NCBI GenBank assembly: GCA_016714045.1
Contig: JADJNY010000004.1
Coordinates: 248,001-312,000 of the forward strand
Direction of reading: 5' to 3'
Origin: Planctomycetota bacterium
Lineage (GTDB): Bacteria > Planctomycetota > UBA1135 > GCA-002686595
Length of the DNA stretch: 64,000 nucleotides
Shown here: piece by piece, positions 1-9,135 of the stretch
Numbering within the stretch: position 1 is the stretch's first letter
Layout: each line of letters opens with the position of its first letter
Notes under the pieces: model-generated
What the model saw: the letters and a program-made list of their open reading frames with translations, nothing else
The model's database searches: none
What the model was told of the DNA's origin: nothing
Made by a program: the position numbers and the translations under genes

Positions 1-1078
1 TGCCGGGCAGCAGCGTCGTCGCCGCCGGTCGGTTCAAGGTGCGCGCGTAGACGTTGCTCGCGAGCCCGACGAAGAGACCGCCGAGCGCGGCCTCGAAGCC
101 GACGCCGAGGACCTCCGCTCCGAGGCGCGCCCCCGCGAACGCGAGCACGCACGACGCAAGGATCCACGGCAGATCGCGCGGCAGCGCGCGGAACAGCACG
201 CCGAAGCACGCCGGTGCGATCGCGAGCGCGACGTACAGCGTCCACGCCGGCATCTCGCGCCGCGCGGCCGCGACGGCCTCGATCGGGAGCGTGTCGGGGA
301 ACAACGCGCCGATCTGCACGCCGAGCGCGGCCCCGAAAAGCAGCGCGATCAGCGTCATCACCGATCCGAGGAAGCGCGCCGTGCCCGACGCGAGGTGGTC
401 GAGCGCGAGCTCGCTCATCGCTGTCGTCAGGCGCAGACCGGGCAACAACGTGATCAACCCCGCGACGACGACCTGGAACGGCGTCGGCGCGCCGCGCAAT
501 CCGGCCCACAGCGACACGATCACCGCCGCGAGGAACGCGGAGACGACGAGCTGCACGCGCTTCACGCGTCGCGATCCTTGGCTCGCGAGCTGCACGAGCT
601 CGACGAGCAGCCCGATCCCGCCCGCGACCGCGATCTCCGCCGGAGCGAGGTCGAAGAAGCGCGCGGCGGAGGCGGAGATCAAGGCCGAGCACGCGATCAC
701 GAGCACGCGCGGGTAGGGATCGGGGTCGCACTGGATCGCGGCGAGCAGGATGCGTCCCTCGTGCGCGGCGAGCTGCGCGCGGTGCACGTCCTCGATCACC
801 TCGTCGACGCGCGCGCGCCGTCCGAGGTCGGCGGAGCCCGGCTCGACGCGCATCAGGTGCGTCGTCGAGTCGTGCGCCGCGGTCTCCCCGCGGTGGAACG
901 TCGCGAAGATGGAGGTCGGCGTCGCGAAGAACTCGCCGCGCAGTCCGAGGGCGCGCGAGCTCTGCTCCATCGCGTGTTCGACGTCGGGCGCCGAGGCGCC
1001 GTAGCCGTGCAGCGCGCGACCGAGCTCGAGCACGAACTCGATCGACTCCGCGCGCGAATCCTGGACTGCCGTCTCCAT
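1..1078 (-). CDS. ThrE-family threonine/serine exporter (partial, C-terminus beyond the left edge)
   Basis: Translating the minus strand from the ATG at 1078 gives an open frame of about 359 codons with no stop before the window edge. The N-terminal half is a soluble DUF1212-type domain (FVLELGRALHGYGASAPDVE, then FFATPTSIFATF, which resembles the conserved FxTPTxI stretch). After it come about ten hydrophobic segments, including ITLLPGLRLTTAMSELA, a typical YjjP/YjjB-like core. The family exports threonine and serine across the inner membrane. The upstream neighbour is also on the minus strand, 47 bases away. Family assignment is by remembered motifs; substrate is inferred. Confidence 0.8.
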   Translation of the reverse strand, partial: METAVQDSRAESIEFVLELGRALHGYGASAPDVEHAMEQSSRALGLRGEFFATPTSIFATFHRGETAAHDSTTHLMRVEPGSADLGRRARVDEVIEDVHRAQLAAHEGRILLAAIQCDPDPYPRVLVIACSALISASAARFFDLAPAEIAVAGGIGLLVELVQLASQGSRRVKRVQLVVSAFLAAVIVSLWAGLRGAPTPFQVVVAGLITLLPGLRLTTAMSELALDHLASGTARFLGSVMTLIALLFGAALGVQIGALFPDTLPIEAVAAARREMPAWTLYVALAIAPACFGVLFRALPRDLPWILASCVLAFAGARLGAEVLGVGFEAALGGLFVGLASNVYARTLNRPAATTLLPG

Positions 1079-1125
1079 CGGGGCGCAGCGTAGGGAGCGC
1101 TCGCGCGCGGAGCCAGGCCGCGTGC

Positions 1126-1632
1126 TCAGGCCGCGCTCTCGTCGAGCTCGGCGTCGACGGCGGCGCAGACCTTCTTGAGCGGCTCGAACGCGAACACCTT
1201 CAAGTTGACGACGATCGGGCGCTCGACCGCGTCCTTCGGCGTGACCACGAGGCGGTAGTACGGCCGGAGCCGATCCCCGGGCCCGCGCACGCCCACCTGG
1301 ATGCGCGCGCTCGCGATCGCGTCGTACGCGACGGCGCGCGAGCGGCCGAAGAGCGAGCGGTAGCGGAACTCGGTCGGCGTGAGCTCGATGCGGAACGAGC
1401 GCACCCACACGATCGCGAGGAACGCGACGAGGCCGCCGATCACGAGCAGCTCGGGCACGATGCGCCCGCCGAGCACCTGCGGCGCGAGCGCCAGAATGAA
1501 CGGCAGGAAGCAGAACACGACGACGACGAGGTGCGTGCTCCCCGCCGCCTTGAGCACGAGCGGCTCGACGGCCGGACGCTCCGCTGCTCCGCCCTCCGCC
1601 CGCTCTTCGCTCGCCGCGACACCCATGCTCAT
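1126..1632 (-). CDS. Small membrane protein with PH-like C-terminal domain
   Basis: This is a 168-residue protein. The start at 1632 was chosen because it opens the compact frame MSMGVAASEE; an upstream extension in the same frame is Arg/Pro-rich and looks non-coding. Two adjacent hydrophobic segments (about residues 35-80, with LVVVVFCFLPFILALAPQVL first) are followed by a beta-rich stretch (FRIELTPTEFRYRSLFGRSR) ending in a helix, FEPLKKVCAAVDAEL. Two membrane helices followed by a beta domain is the architecture of bacterial PH-like (DUF304-type) proteins. No function can be assigned; the fold is inferred from pattern only. Confidence 0.6.
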   Translation of the reverse strand: MSMGVAASEERAEGGAAERPAVEPLVLKAAGSTHLVVVVFCFLPFILALAPQVLGGRIVPELLVIGGLVAFLAIVWVRSFRIELTPTEFRYRSLFGRSRAVAYDAIASARIQVGVRGPGDRLRPYYRLVVTPKDAVERPIVVNLKVFAFEPLKKVCAAVDAELDESAA

Positions 1633-1753
1633 CCGCGCAGCGTACCGCGCGCGCCGCTCGCCGGCCACGCTCGGCGCGTGCTGCGCGAGCCTCGACCGGC
1701 CCGCCCCCCCGCCCCGCGGCGGTACGGCGCGGCTCACGTCCGCAGGGCGCAAC

Positions 1754-2740
1754 TCACGTCCGCTTCTGGACGCGGAGCTCGAAGAGCTTCGGCCAGCGCT
1801 TGCCCGTCACGAAGATCCGCTTCTTCGCGGCGTCGTACGCGATGCCGTTCAGCACGCTCTCCGCGTCGCGGCGTTCGGCGGCGGGGAGCAACCCGCGCAG
1901 GTCGACGTAGCCAGCGACCTCGCCCGTCTTCGGATCGATGCGCGCGAGGAGCTCCGTGTGCCACACGTTGGCCCACAGCTCGCCCTCGATCCACTCGAGC
2001 TCGTTCAACTGCGTGAGCGCGCGCCCCGCCGAACGCACGGACACACGACGCGTCACGAGCTTCGTCGTCGGATCGACGAAGCGCAGCACGTCCGTGCCGT
2101 CCGACACGATCAAGCTCTCGCCGTCGGTCGCGAGCCCCCACCCTTCGCCCGCGAGCGGGAACGAGCCGACGGGCCGCAGGTCGCGCGCGTCGTAGACGAG
2201 CACCACGCCCTCGCGCCACGTCAACTGGTACACGAGGCCCTTCAGCACCGCGCACCCCTCCGCGAAGTAGCGCGGCTCGAGCGCGACGCGCTTCAGCACC
2301 TTGCCGGTCTCGAGCTCGACCTGGCGCAAGCTCGACTCGCCGTACTGCCCCTGGCTCTCGAGCAGACGTCCGCCGTCGAACAAGAGCCCCTGCGTGAACG
2401 AGCTCGAGTCGTGCGGGAACGTGTTCACGATCGTGTAGCCGTCGACGATGGGGACGCGCGGGCTCGTCGAGGTCGCCGCGGGCTTCGAGACCGGCGCCTG
2501 TGGGCTCGCGCCGTTCGCGGAGGCGGGCGCAGCGTCACCGTGCGCTTCGTTCGCGCCGGCCTTCGCCGCCGATGCCTCGGCGACGTTCGAAGCACCGCTC
2601 GTTCCCGGGCTCGCGGCCCCGTTCATGCTCGACGGAGGTCCGCCCGCCGCGGCCGCCCCTGCGTTCGAGCGCGGCTCGCTGCACGCCGCGAAGCCGAGGA
2701 CGAGCGCAAGGCCGAGCACGAGTCCTCCGCGCGCGCTCAT
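1754..2740 (-). CDS. Glutaminyl-peptide cyclotransferase, lipoprotein (plant-type fold)
   Basis: This 328-residue protein begins with a lipoprotein signal (GLALVLGFAACSEP; Cys about 20), so it is probably anchored outside the cytoplasmic membrane. A roughly 70-residue Ala/Ser/Gly linker follows, then a five-bladed propeller of the plant-type glutamine cyclotransferase family. Hallmarks are FPHDSSSFTQGLLFDGGRLL, ESQGQYGESSLR, YFAEGCAVL, YQLTWREGVV, GWGLATDG, LNELEWIEGELWANVW and LNGIAYD near the end. The family turns N-terminal Gln of peptides into pyroglutamate. The start overlaps the stop of the upstream membrane gene by 4 bases, so they are probably co-transcribed. Confidence 0.85.
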   Translation of the reverse strand: MSARGGLVLGLALVLGFAACSEPRSNAGAAAAGGPPSSMNGAASPGTSGASNVAEASAAKAGANEAHGDAAPASANGASPQAPVSKPAATSTSPRVPIVDGYTIVNTFPHDSSSFTQGLLFDGGRLLESQGQYGESSLRQVELETGKVLKRVALEPRYFAEGCAVLKGLVYQLTWREGVVLVYDARDLRPVGSFPLAGEGWGLATDGESLIVSDGTDVLRFVDPTTKLVTRRVSVRSAGRALTQLNELEWIEGELWANVWHTELLARIDPKTGEVAGYVDLRGLLPAAERRDAESVLNGIAYDAAKKRIFVTGKRWPKLFELRVQKRT

Positions 2741-3474
2741 CGCTGCGTCCTATGCACGTTCCAGTGCAGCGAGAGCCTCAAACCGCAGCCCGAACACGTC
2801 GACAGGCCGTCGTTCCAGCGCCCGCGCGAGCCGCACTCGGGGCAGGAGAAGCGCACGCTGCGCTCGACGTCCGGAGCCGCCTTCGCGGGCGCGTCCTCGC
2901 GCGCCGGCCACGCGATGTGGAGGAAGAGCCCGCAGTCCGTGCACGCCGCCACGCCGCGGCCCCAGTCGACGCGGGTCCCGCATCGCGGGCACGCGAAGCG
3001 GACGCTGGGCACCGTCAGGGCACCATGCTGCGTGAAGCCGCGCTCCCGCGTCGCGAAGGGCAGCGCGATCCACGACGCAATCGTCGCCACGGCGAACACG
3101 CCAAGGAGGACGTCGAACGCGAGGTGCCGCTCGGGGTCGAAGATCCACAGCGCCCCGAACGCTCCCGCCCACAGGCCCGAGAAGAGCATCCAGCCGCGCA
3201 GCCACACACGCTCGCGCGGCAGGGCCGCCAGCGAGAACACGACCGCGTGCGCGAAGCCGAGCGCGAGGGCGGCGAGGCCGTTCGCGTAGCGCGCGAGCAG
3301 CTCGAGCTGGAGCTCGAACGCGGCGCTCGTGAACGCGACGCACGCGCCGGCGGCCGGGACGAGTCCGAGGGCCGCGAGGATCCGTGTGCGAGGCGCGCGC
3401 AGTCCTCCGACCAACACGAGGCACAACCCGAAGCACAACGCCGTGCCGGTGAGAGCCAGGAGCATCGCGCTCAT
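2737..3474 (-). CDS. Membrane protein with two C-terminal zinc ribbons
   Basis: The protein is 245 residues. Five or six hydrophobic segments fill the first 140 residues. Two CxxC...CxxC zinc ribbons follow: FACPRCGTRVDWGRGVAACTDCG and, about 40 residues later, FSCPECG ... STCSGCG; the second ends six to ten residues before a basic tail (HWNVHRTQR). The ribbons should bind one zinc each and may contact protein or nucleic acid. The family is not recognised. The gene overlaps the cyclotransferase downstream by ATGA and diverges from tRNA-Leu, whose 5' end is 44 bases away. Confidence 0.6.
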   Translation of the reverse strand: MSAMLLALTGTALCFGLCLVLVGGLRAPRTRILAALGLVPAAGACVAFTSAAFELQLELLARYANGLAALALGFAHAVVFSLAALPRERVWLRGWMLFSGLWAGAFGALWIFDPERHLAFDVLLGVFAVATIASWIALPFATRERGFTQHGALTVPSVRFACPRCGTRVDWGRGVAACTDCGLFLHIAWPAREDAPAKAAPDVERSVRFSCPECGSRGRWNDGLSTCSGCGLRLSLHWNVHRTQR

Positions 3475-3518
3475 CTTCGCCGTTCGACCGCGTGCGCGCT
3501 ATGCTCTTCCCCTGCGCT

Positions 3519-3602
3519 GCGGGAGTGGCGAAACGGCAGACGCGCGAGACTTAGGATCTCGTGGGGAAACCCGTGGGGGTTCGAGTCCCCCCTTCCGCAC
3601 CA
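3519..3602 (+). tRNA. tRNA-Leu (anticodon UAG)
   Basis: An 84-base class II tRNA. The acceptor GCGGGAG (3519-3525) pairs with CTTCCGC (3592-3598), followed by discriminator A and an encoded CCA at 3600-3602. The anticodon stem CGAGA/TCTCG (3545-3549/3557-3561) closes loop CTTAGGA, with anticodon TAG at 3552-3554. A long variable arm with short inverted pairing (GGGG AAA CCC region) is followed by the T-arm GGGGGTTCGAGTCCCCC, as expected for a leucine tRNA reading CUN codons. The single G-U pair in the acceptor is unremarkable. Confidence 0.97.
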
Positions 3603-3670
3603 CCACGTCGAGCGCGACGAGCATGGAGCGCGAGGCCCGCGGCCATGCGCTCGCGAGCGCGCCGCCGAGT

Positions 3671-4783
3671 TCACGATCCGGGCACGAACCCGCGCTCGAC
3701 CAGCGCGCCGCCCGCGTACCGACCGCTGCGCTCCAGGTCGACGTACCCGTCCGCGTCGAAGTAGGCCCATTCGCCCTCGCGCTTCCCGCCGCGGAACGCG
3801 CCGCGCGCGTGCAGTCGACCGCGGGCGTCGTACTCCGCGGCCGGGCCCTCCTCGACCCCGTCCGCGAACGTCGTGGTCGAGCGCAGCTCGCCGTTCGGGT
3901 GCCACTCGACGCGCACGCCGTGGAGCTTCCCCCGCACGTAGAACCCGGCCCATTCGCGGCCGCCCTCGGGGTCGAAGCCGCACACGACGCCTTCCTGCAC
4001 GCCCGCGCTCCACCGGCTGCGCAGGCGCACGATGCCGTTCTCGTGGAAGAGGAGCCCGACGCCTTCCTGCACGCCAGCCTCGAACTGCGCGCGGCTCGTG
4101 CGACGCCCAACTTCGTCCCACTGCGTGCGGAAGCCGTCGAGGCGCCCGAGCGCGTAGTTCGAGCGCTCGCGCAGCGTGCCGTGCTCGTCCCAAACCTCGA
4201 GGCGGCCGTCGAGCGCGCCGTTCGAGAACGCGGCGCGCTGGCGGAGCTGACCGTGCTCGTCGTACCGCTCGTGCACGCCGTGCTCGCGGTCGAAGTGGAA
4301 GCGACCCAGCGTCGCGAGCTTTCCGCTCGCGTGCCACGTGCGGTGGAGGCCGAGCCGCAGCCCGCCCCAGTACTCACCCTGCTCGCGCAACGTGCCCGCG
4401 TCGTCCCAGTGCTTCCACAGCCCGTGGTGGCGCCCGCCCTTGTAGGCGCCTTCGGAGAGCTTCACCCCGCGCTCGCTCCACGTCGTCCAGCGTCCGCTGC
4501 GGCCTTCGTCCGGGACGCTGCCGTCGCGCACATACGCGCCGATTCCGCCGACCGATGGTCCGCGGTCGAACTCGCCGAGCGCGCGCAGGCTCCCGCCCGG
4601 GAAGAAGAAGCGCCATGTACCCGCGGCGCGATTCACGCCGCCGTCGTCGCGCGCCCAGCCCTCGCACGCCGGCGTCGACGCGCCCGGCCCGACGAGTACG
4701 ACGGGCTCGAGCTCGCGCACGCAGCCTGCGAGAACGCAGGTGGTGACGAGCGCGAGCGTGCACGACTTCCCCCCGATCCCCAA
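3671..4783 (-). CDS. MORN-repeat lipoprotein (YwqK-like)
   Basis: This is a 370-residue secreted protein. I place the start at the TTG at 4783, with GGGGGAG five bases upstream; longer in-frame starts would read through the dispersed repeat at 4885-5095. The N-terminus is a lipoprotein signal, LALVTTCVLAGCVRE. The rest is about eleven tandem MORN_2-type repeats of 22-24 residues with the form G...G.W..WDE.G.LR..G.Y, for example EGAYKGGRHHGLWKHWDDAG. Such repeats form beta hairpins and are common in surface or toxin-antitoxin-associated proteins. A specific role is unknown. Confidence 0.75.
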   Translation of the reverse strand: MGIGGKSCTLALVTTCVLAGCVRELEPVVLVGPGASTPACEGWARDDGGVNRAAGTWRFFFPGGSLRALGEFDRGPSVGGIGAYVRDGSVPDEGRSGRWTTWSERGVKLSEGAYKGGRHHGLWKHWDDAGTLREQGEYWGGLRLGLHRTWHASGKLATLGRFHFDREHGVHERYDEHGQLRQRAAFSNGALDGRLEVWDEHGTLRERSNYALGRLDGFRTQWDEVGRRTSRAQFEAGVQEGVGLLFHENGIVRLRSRWSAGVQEGVVCGFDPEGGREWAGFYVRGKLHGVRVEWHPNGELRSTTTFADGVEEGPAAEYDARGRLHARGAFRGGKREGEWAYFDADGYVDLERSGRYAGGALVERGFVPGS

Positions 4784-4884
4784 GTCTCCCCCGCTTCGTG
4801 GATCGACCGCGGGAGGTGCGGATCTGGAATACGCCTGCGGGAAAGCCGTTCCTGGCGACGGGCTGGCCGGCGTGGGGGGGCTGG

Positions 4885-5095
4885 CGTCGGTCGGGAACGC
4901 AATGGCCAGGTGAGACGATCCAAGGGAGAGGGGCGCAACGGTCGGGAGCGCAATTGCCGGGTGAGACGACCAAGGGGAGAGGGACGCAACGGAACACATC
5001 GGCTGCTCCGCATTCCGGACCCCGCACAAGCCAGGACCGGAGGACCGGTCCTGGCTTGCACGGGGTTCAAGTGGCTCTCAGCGACGGGCGGGCGG
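4885..5095 (-). repeat. Dispersed structured repeat, copy 1 (with a duplicated tail)
   Basis: Read on the minus strand, this has CGTCGCTGAGAGCC, then a 21-bp inverted repeat (5020-5040 with 5045-5065, two internal mismatches, loop TCCT), then a second small hairpin near 4999-5015, then a tail ending CAATTGCGCTCCCGACC. The tail (4939-4990) is followed by a second diverged tail copy (4885-4938). The element lies 48 bases after the end of the GT2 gene and about 100 bases before the MORN lipoprotein start, in the same direction as both. The same unit recurs at four other places in this window. Confidence 0.85.
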
Positions 5096-5142
5096 AACGG
5101 CGAACGGGTGTGTGGGGCGCGAGCACCCTTGGATGGCGTCGC

Positions 5143-5886
5143 TCAACGCGGCAGGAAGAGCTCGCTCTTCAGCCCCACCTTGTGCAGGTACCACTGCCCG
5201 AAGGTGGAGAGCGTCTTCAGCGCGTAGATCGTCGAGTTCTTGAGGCTGATGCTCGACGCCTCGTCGAAGTAGCGCACGGGCACGGGCAGGTCGCCGAGCT
5301 TGAAGCCGTGGTGCACGCACTGCACCAGGAACTGCGAGTCGAAGACGAAGTTGTCGCTGTTGCGGCGGTACGGGAGCGTCTCGAGCACCTTGCGGTTGTA
5401 CGCGCGGAAGCCCGAGTGCCACTCGCCGAGGTTCTGGCCGGTCAGCAGGTTCTCGAGGATCGTGAGGCCGCGGTTCGCGAAGTACTTCGACTTCGGCATG
5501 CCGCCGGCGAGCGCTTCACGGCGCGTGCGGATGCGGTTCCCGAGCATCACGTCGCAGATGCCGTGGCGCAGCACCTCGATCGCCGTCGGGATCATGCGCG
5601 CGTCGTACTGGTAGTCACCGTGGATCATCACGACGTAGTCGGCGCCGTGCGCGAGTGCCGTGTCGTAGCACGTCTTCTGGTTGCCGCCGTAGCCCGTGTT
5701 CTTCTGGTGCTGGATCAGCGTCACGGGCAGACGCTTCGCGACCTCGACCGTGTTGTCCTTGCTGCAGTCGTCGACGACGATGATCTCGTCGACGTGCTCC
5801 TTGGGGACGTCGGCGACGACGCGCTCCAGCGTGTTCGCGGCGTTGTACGCCGGCATGACGACGATCGTGCGCCAACTGCGGACCAT
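5143..5886 (-). CDS. Family 2 glycosyltransferase (dolichyl-phosphate-mannose-synthase-like)
   Basis: This 247-residue cytoplasmic GT-A protein lacks membrane helices. Starting at the ATG at 5886 gives [18 protein letters not shown], the usual GT2 opening; a longer frame upstream is Arg-rich and unlikely. [10 protein letters not shown] and [10 protein letters not shown] (the Asp-x-Asp/Gln metal site region) are followed by an acceptor-side motif, [14 protein letters not shown]. It resembles DPM1/GtrB-like enzymes that transfer a sugar from a nucleotide donor to a lipid phosphate. It is divergently oriented to the GT39-like gene at 6009, 122 bases away, and could supply that enzyme's donor (inference). 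Confidence 0.85.
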   Translation of the reverse strand: MVRSWRTIVVMPAYNAANTLERVVADVPKEHVDEIIVVDDCSKDNTVEVAKRLPVTLIQHQKNTGYGGNQKTCYDTALAHGADYVVMIHGDYQYDARMIPTAIEVLRHGICDVMLGNRIRTRREALAGGMPKSKYFANRGLTILENLLTGQNLGEWHSGFRAYNRKVLETLPYRRNSDNFVFDSQFLVQCVHHGFKLGDLPVPVRYFDEASSISLKNSTIYALKTLSTFGQWYLHKVGLKSELFLPR

Positions 5887-6008
5887 GGGCGCATTCTGGA
5901 GTCGCGCGGGGGACGGAACAAGCACGGACGAGCTCCGTTCGCGCCCTCGAGCGCGCGCCGCTCCCTGGCGGAGCACCGTCCTCCTCCCTACCGTGTCCGG
6001 CCACGGAC

Positions 6009-7583
6009 ATGGACGCGCGCGCCACGGAATCGGGAGCCTGGACGAGGCTCGAGCTCGTCCTCCTCGCCGCGTTCGTCGTGATCGCCGGCGCGAGCACCCT
6101 CTGGCTCGTCCATCCCTGGTACGAGCGCGCGAACGACGCGTCGATCTACCTCCTGACGGCGCGCTCCCTCGCGCACGGCGAGGGCTACAGCTACCTCGGC
6201 GAGCCGTTCACCGTCCGCCCGCCTGGCTTCAGCGCGCTGCTCGCGCCGTTCCTCGGTGGCGACGCGATCGACTTCCGCGCGCTGAACCTCTACGTGAGCG
6301 CCTTCGGCGTCGCGGGCCTCGCGCTCTTCTTCGCTTGGATCCGAACGCGCCTCGGCGCCGCGCTCGCGTTCGCGCTGTGCCTCGCGATCTGGTTCAACCC
6401 GGCGTGGCAGCACCTGTGCAACATGGTGCTGTCGGACGTGCCGGGGACGGCGCTCCTCTTCCTGTGCCTCGTGCTCGAGCGGCGCTTCGAGCGCAGCACG
6501 CGAACCCGCGCGCTCGAGACCGGAGCACGTCCGCCCGCGAGCGAGCTCGGAGCGCGCGCGACGCTGCTGCGCGACGTCCTCCTCGGCCTCGCGATCGGAC
6601 TCGCGAGCCTCGTGCGCACGATGAACGTCCTGCTCGCGCCGGCGATCGTGATCGAGCGCGCGTGCGCGCTGTGGCGCGACGGACGGCGCGGGAAGGAGCT
6701 CCTCGCGGCCCTCGCCCGCCGCGCGCTGCCGCTCGCGATCGGCGCGGCGCTCGCGCTCGAGCCGTGGAGCCTGTGGAGCGCCGCGCACCGGCCCGACGGC
6801 GCCGTCGACCAGCTCTACGTGCACTCGTACTCGACCGCGATGTGGCACACGGACATCGGCGACCCGCACTCGCCGCTGCGGCCCCTGTCCGACGTCGCGG
6901 CGCGCGTCCCCGACCGCGCGGAGAAGCTGGTCGCGCTGCTCGGCTCGCGCATGCAGGCCCCCGAGACGGGCGGGGTGGAGCTCCTCCTCGGCGCGCTCGT
7001 GCTCGCGGGCGTGCTCGTCGTCCTGTGGAGGCGGCGCGCCGCGAGCGAGTGGTTCGTGTTCGGCGCCGCGGCGATGCTGCTCGTGTTCGCGAGCTTCCTC
7101 GACCGTCACGCGTTGCCCGTGTGGATCCTGGCGTGCGGCGCGGCGCTCGAGGGGTTGCTGCTCGTGCTCGAGCGCCTGCGCGCGCCGCGCGCGCTCGCGC
7201 AGGCGATCGCGATCGCGCTCGTGGCCTCCGTCGCGTGGGTCGATTGGGCGCCGCGGCACAAGTGGGACGTCGTCGAGGAGAGCCACCTGCAGATGGAGCG
7301 CTACTGCGCCGCCGCCGCGAAGGAGCTCGCGCCCGACGCGCGGCCGGCGGCGATGCTCGGGTGGCATTACTCGGTCTACCTGGGGCGGCCGGTGTGGAGC
7401 CTGATGTTCGTGCAGCAGCGACAGGGCGTCGGCGCGCTGCCGGCGTTGCTCGAACGCGAGCGCATCGACACGGTGCTCCTGTCGGAGCTGATGCCGACGC
7501 GGCCCGACGTCGAGGCCGCGCTCGCGCCGCGCGTCCTCCGGTCGGTCGACGTCGAGCTCGGCCGCGTGCTGCATCTGGAGTGA
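6009..7583 (+). CDS. GT39-like polytopic glycosyltransferase, paralogue 1
   Basis: This 524-residue protein has about eleven hydrophobic segments and an ArnT/PMT-type N-terminus. The first external loop holds [20 protein letters not shown], then [16 protein letters not shown]. It is clearly paralogous to the genes at 9119 and 10781, which share ND(A)xIY, GYxYLGEPF, RPPGF, VMSDVPG-like and a WHxD segment near residue 280. GT39-like enzymes use polyprenyl-phosphate sugars as donors and act at the outer face of the membrane. The acidic residue of ERAND is the likely catalytic base position (known for the superfamily; inferred here). Confidence 0.75.
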   Translation: MDARATESGAWTRLELVLLAAFVVIAGASTLWLVHPWYERANDASIYLLTARSLAHGEGYSYLGEPFTVRPPGFSALLAPFLGGDAIDFRALNLYVSAFGVAGLALFFAWIRTRLGAALAFALCLAIWFNPAWQHLCNMVLSDVPGTALLFLCLVLERRFERSTRTRALETGARPPASELGARATLLRDVLLGLAIGLASLVRTMNVLLAPAIVIERACALWRDGRRGKELLAALARRALPLAIGAALALEPWSLWSAAHRPDGAVDQLYVHSYSTAMWHTDIGDPHSPLRPLSDVAARVPDRAEKLVALLGSRMQAPETGGVELLLGALVLAGVLVVLWRRRAASEWFVFGAAAMLLVFASFLDRHALPVWILACGAALEGLLLVLERLRAPRALAQAIAIALVASVAWVDWAPRHKWDVVEESHLQMERYCAAAAKELAPDARPAAMLGWHYSVYLGRPVWSLMFVQQRQGVGALPALLERERIDTVLLSELMPTRPDVEAALAPRVLRSVDVELGRVLHLE

Positions 7584-7734
7584 GCGCGCGAGACGCGCGG
7601 TCGGCGGGCCCGATGCGCGCGCGAACGACGCTCCGAACGCCCGCGGGGACGCGCCGCCGTGCGTCGAGGACGCGCAGCACGCCCTCGAAGTGGGTGCGGT
7701 GGCCACGCGGCGCGAGCTACGATGGCGCGCCCGA

Positions 7735-9135
7735 ATGCGCCCCCGCCTCGTTTTGCTCCTCGCCCTCCTCGCGCTCTGTGGTTGCTCGCGCGCACCCGCC
7801 GCGACTCCGCGCCGCGTGATCCTCGTCACGTGCGACACGCTGCGCGCGGATCGATTGGGCGCCTATGGCTACGCGCGGCCCACGAGCCCGAACCTCGACG
7901 CGTTCGCGAAGGACGGCGTCGTCTTCGACGAGGCGTACACGACCATCCCGATCACCGGCCCCGCGCTCTCCGCGCTCTTCACGGGGCTCCTGCCGGACGA
8001 GCTCGGGCTGGCGGGCGGCAACGCGTTCCTGCTCGGCGCGCAGGCGACGACGCTGGCCGAGGTCTTGCGCGCCGCCGGCGTGCGCACGGGCGCCGTCGTG
8101 TCGAACTGGGTGTTGCGCGCACCGGCGCCCGAGCAGGGCGACGTCGGGTTGAAGCAAGGCTTCGAGCACTACGACGACCGCATGCAGACGCGCGAAGGCG
8201 TGCGCGACAGCTTCGAGCGCCTCGCCGCGGACACGACGGACGCCGCGCTGCGCTGGCTCGACGCGCGCAAGGCGAAGGCGGAGGATCCGCTCTTCCTGTG
8301 GGTGCACTACCAGGACCCGCACGGCCCCTACCGGCCCGCGCCGGAGATGCTCACGGGCCTCGAGCGGCCGCTGACGGACGAGCCCGAACTCGCACTCGGC
8401 ACGACGCGCTTCGGCAAGGGCCAGCTCCCGCGCTATCAGGACGTCGACGGCGAGCGCGCGCCCGAGCGCTACCGCATCCGCTACGACGGCGAGGTGCGCA
8501 CGTTCGACGCGCACTTCGGCCGCCTCGTCGCCTGGTTGAAGTCGAACGGTTGGTACGACGACGCGCTCGTCGTGTTCACGGCGGACCACGGCGAGTCGCT
8601 CGGCGAGCACGACTACTGGTTCTGCCACGGCGAGAACGTCCACCGCGAGGAAGTGCGCGTGCCGCTCGTCGTGAAGTACCCGCGCGGCGCGACGCGGCCG
8701 AAGGCGGAGCGCGTGCGCGAGCTCGCAACGCACCTCGACCTGTGGCCGACGGTGCTCGAGGCCTTCGCGCTCCCCCCGCGGCCGAACCGCGGCACGTCGC
8801 TGCTCGTCGCGACACTGCCGGCCGAACGCGTCGCGACGCAGGTCGTGCGCGAGCCGCGCGCGCCGGACCGGTGGTTCGCCGCGACGGATGGGCGGTGGCG
8901 TCTCGTGCAGCAGGGCGCCGAAGCTCCTCGGCTCTTCGACGTCGCCGCGGACCCGTTCGAGGCGCGCGACCTCGCTTCGGCCGAGCCCGCGCGCGTGGAC
9001 GAGCTCGCGCGCCGTGCGCAGCGGTTCGTCGCCGACCACGCGAACGCGCCGATCGCTCCCGCGCGGCTCCTGCCGACGAGCGAGAACCAGCGCGCGCTCC
9101 AGCACACGGGGTACACGGGTGACGACGAGCACTAG
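7735..9135 (+). CDS. Sulfatase-superfamily lipoprotein with Thr at the nucleophile position
   Basis: This is a 466-residue protein. The ATG at 7735 gives a clean lipoprotein signal (MRPRLVLLLALLALCGCSR), so I prefer it to the GTG at 7690. The alkaline-phosphatase/sulfatase fold is shown by VILVTCDTLRADRLGAYGY, the later metal motif VFTADHGESLGEHDYWF and VPLVVKYP. Where sulfatases carry C/S-x-P-S-R, this reads ITGPALSALFTG, putting Thr74 at the nucleophile and Leu in place of Arg. It is therefore unlikely to be a formylglycine sulfatase and may instead be a phospho- or phosphoglycerol-type hydrolase or transferase. The next gene starts inside its 3' end. Confidence 0.75.
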   Translation: MRPRLVLLLALLALCGCSRAPAATPRRVILVTCDTLRADRLGAYGYARPTSPNLDAFAKDGVVFDEAYTTIPITGPALSALFTGLLPDELGLAGGNAFLLGAQATTLAEVLRAAGVRTGAVVSNWVLRAPAPEQGDVGLKQGFEHYDDRMQTREGVRDSFERLAADTTDAALRWLDARKAKAEDPLFLWVHYQDPHGPYRPAPEMLTGLERPLTDEPELALGTTRFGKGQLPRYQDVDGERAPERYRIRYDGEVRTFDAHFGRLVAWLKSNGWYDDALVVFTADHGESLGEHDYWFCHGENVHREEVRVPLVVKYPRGATRPKAERVRELATHLDLWPTVLEAFALPPRPNRGTSLLVATLPAERVATQVVREPRAPDRWFAATDGRWRLVQQGAEAPRLFDVAADPFEARDLASAEPARVDELARRAQRFVADHANAPIAPARLLPTSENQRALQHTGYTGDDEH

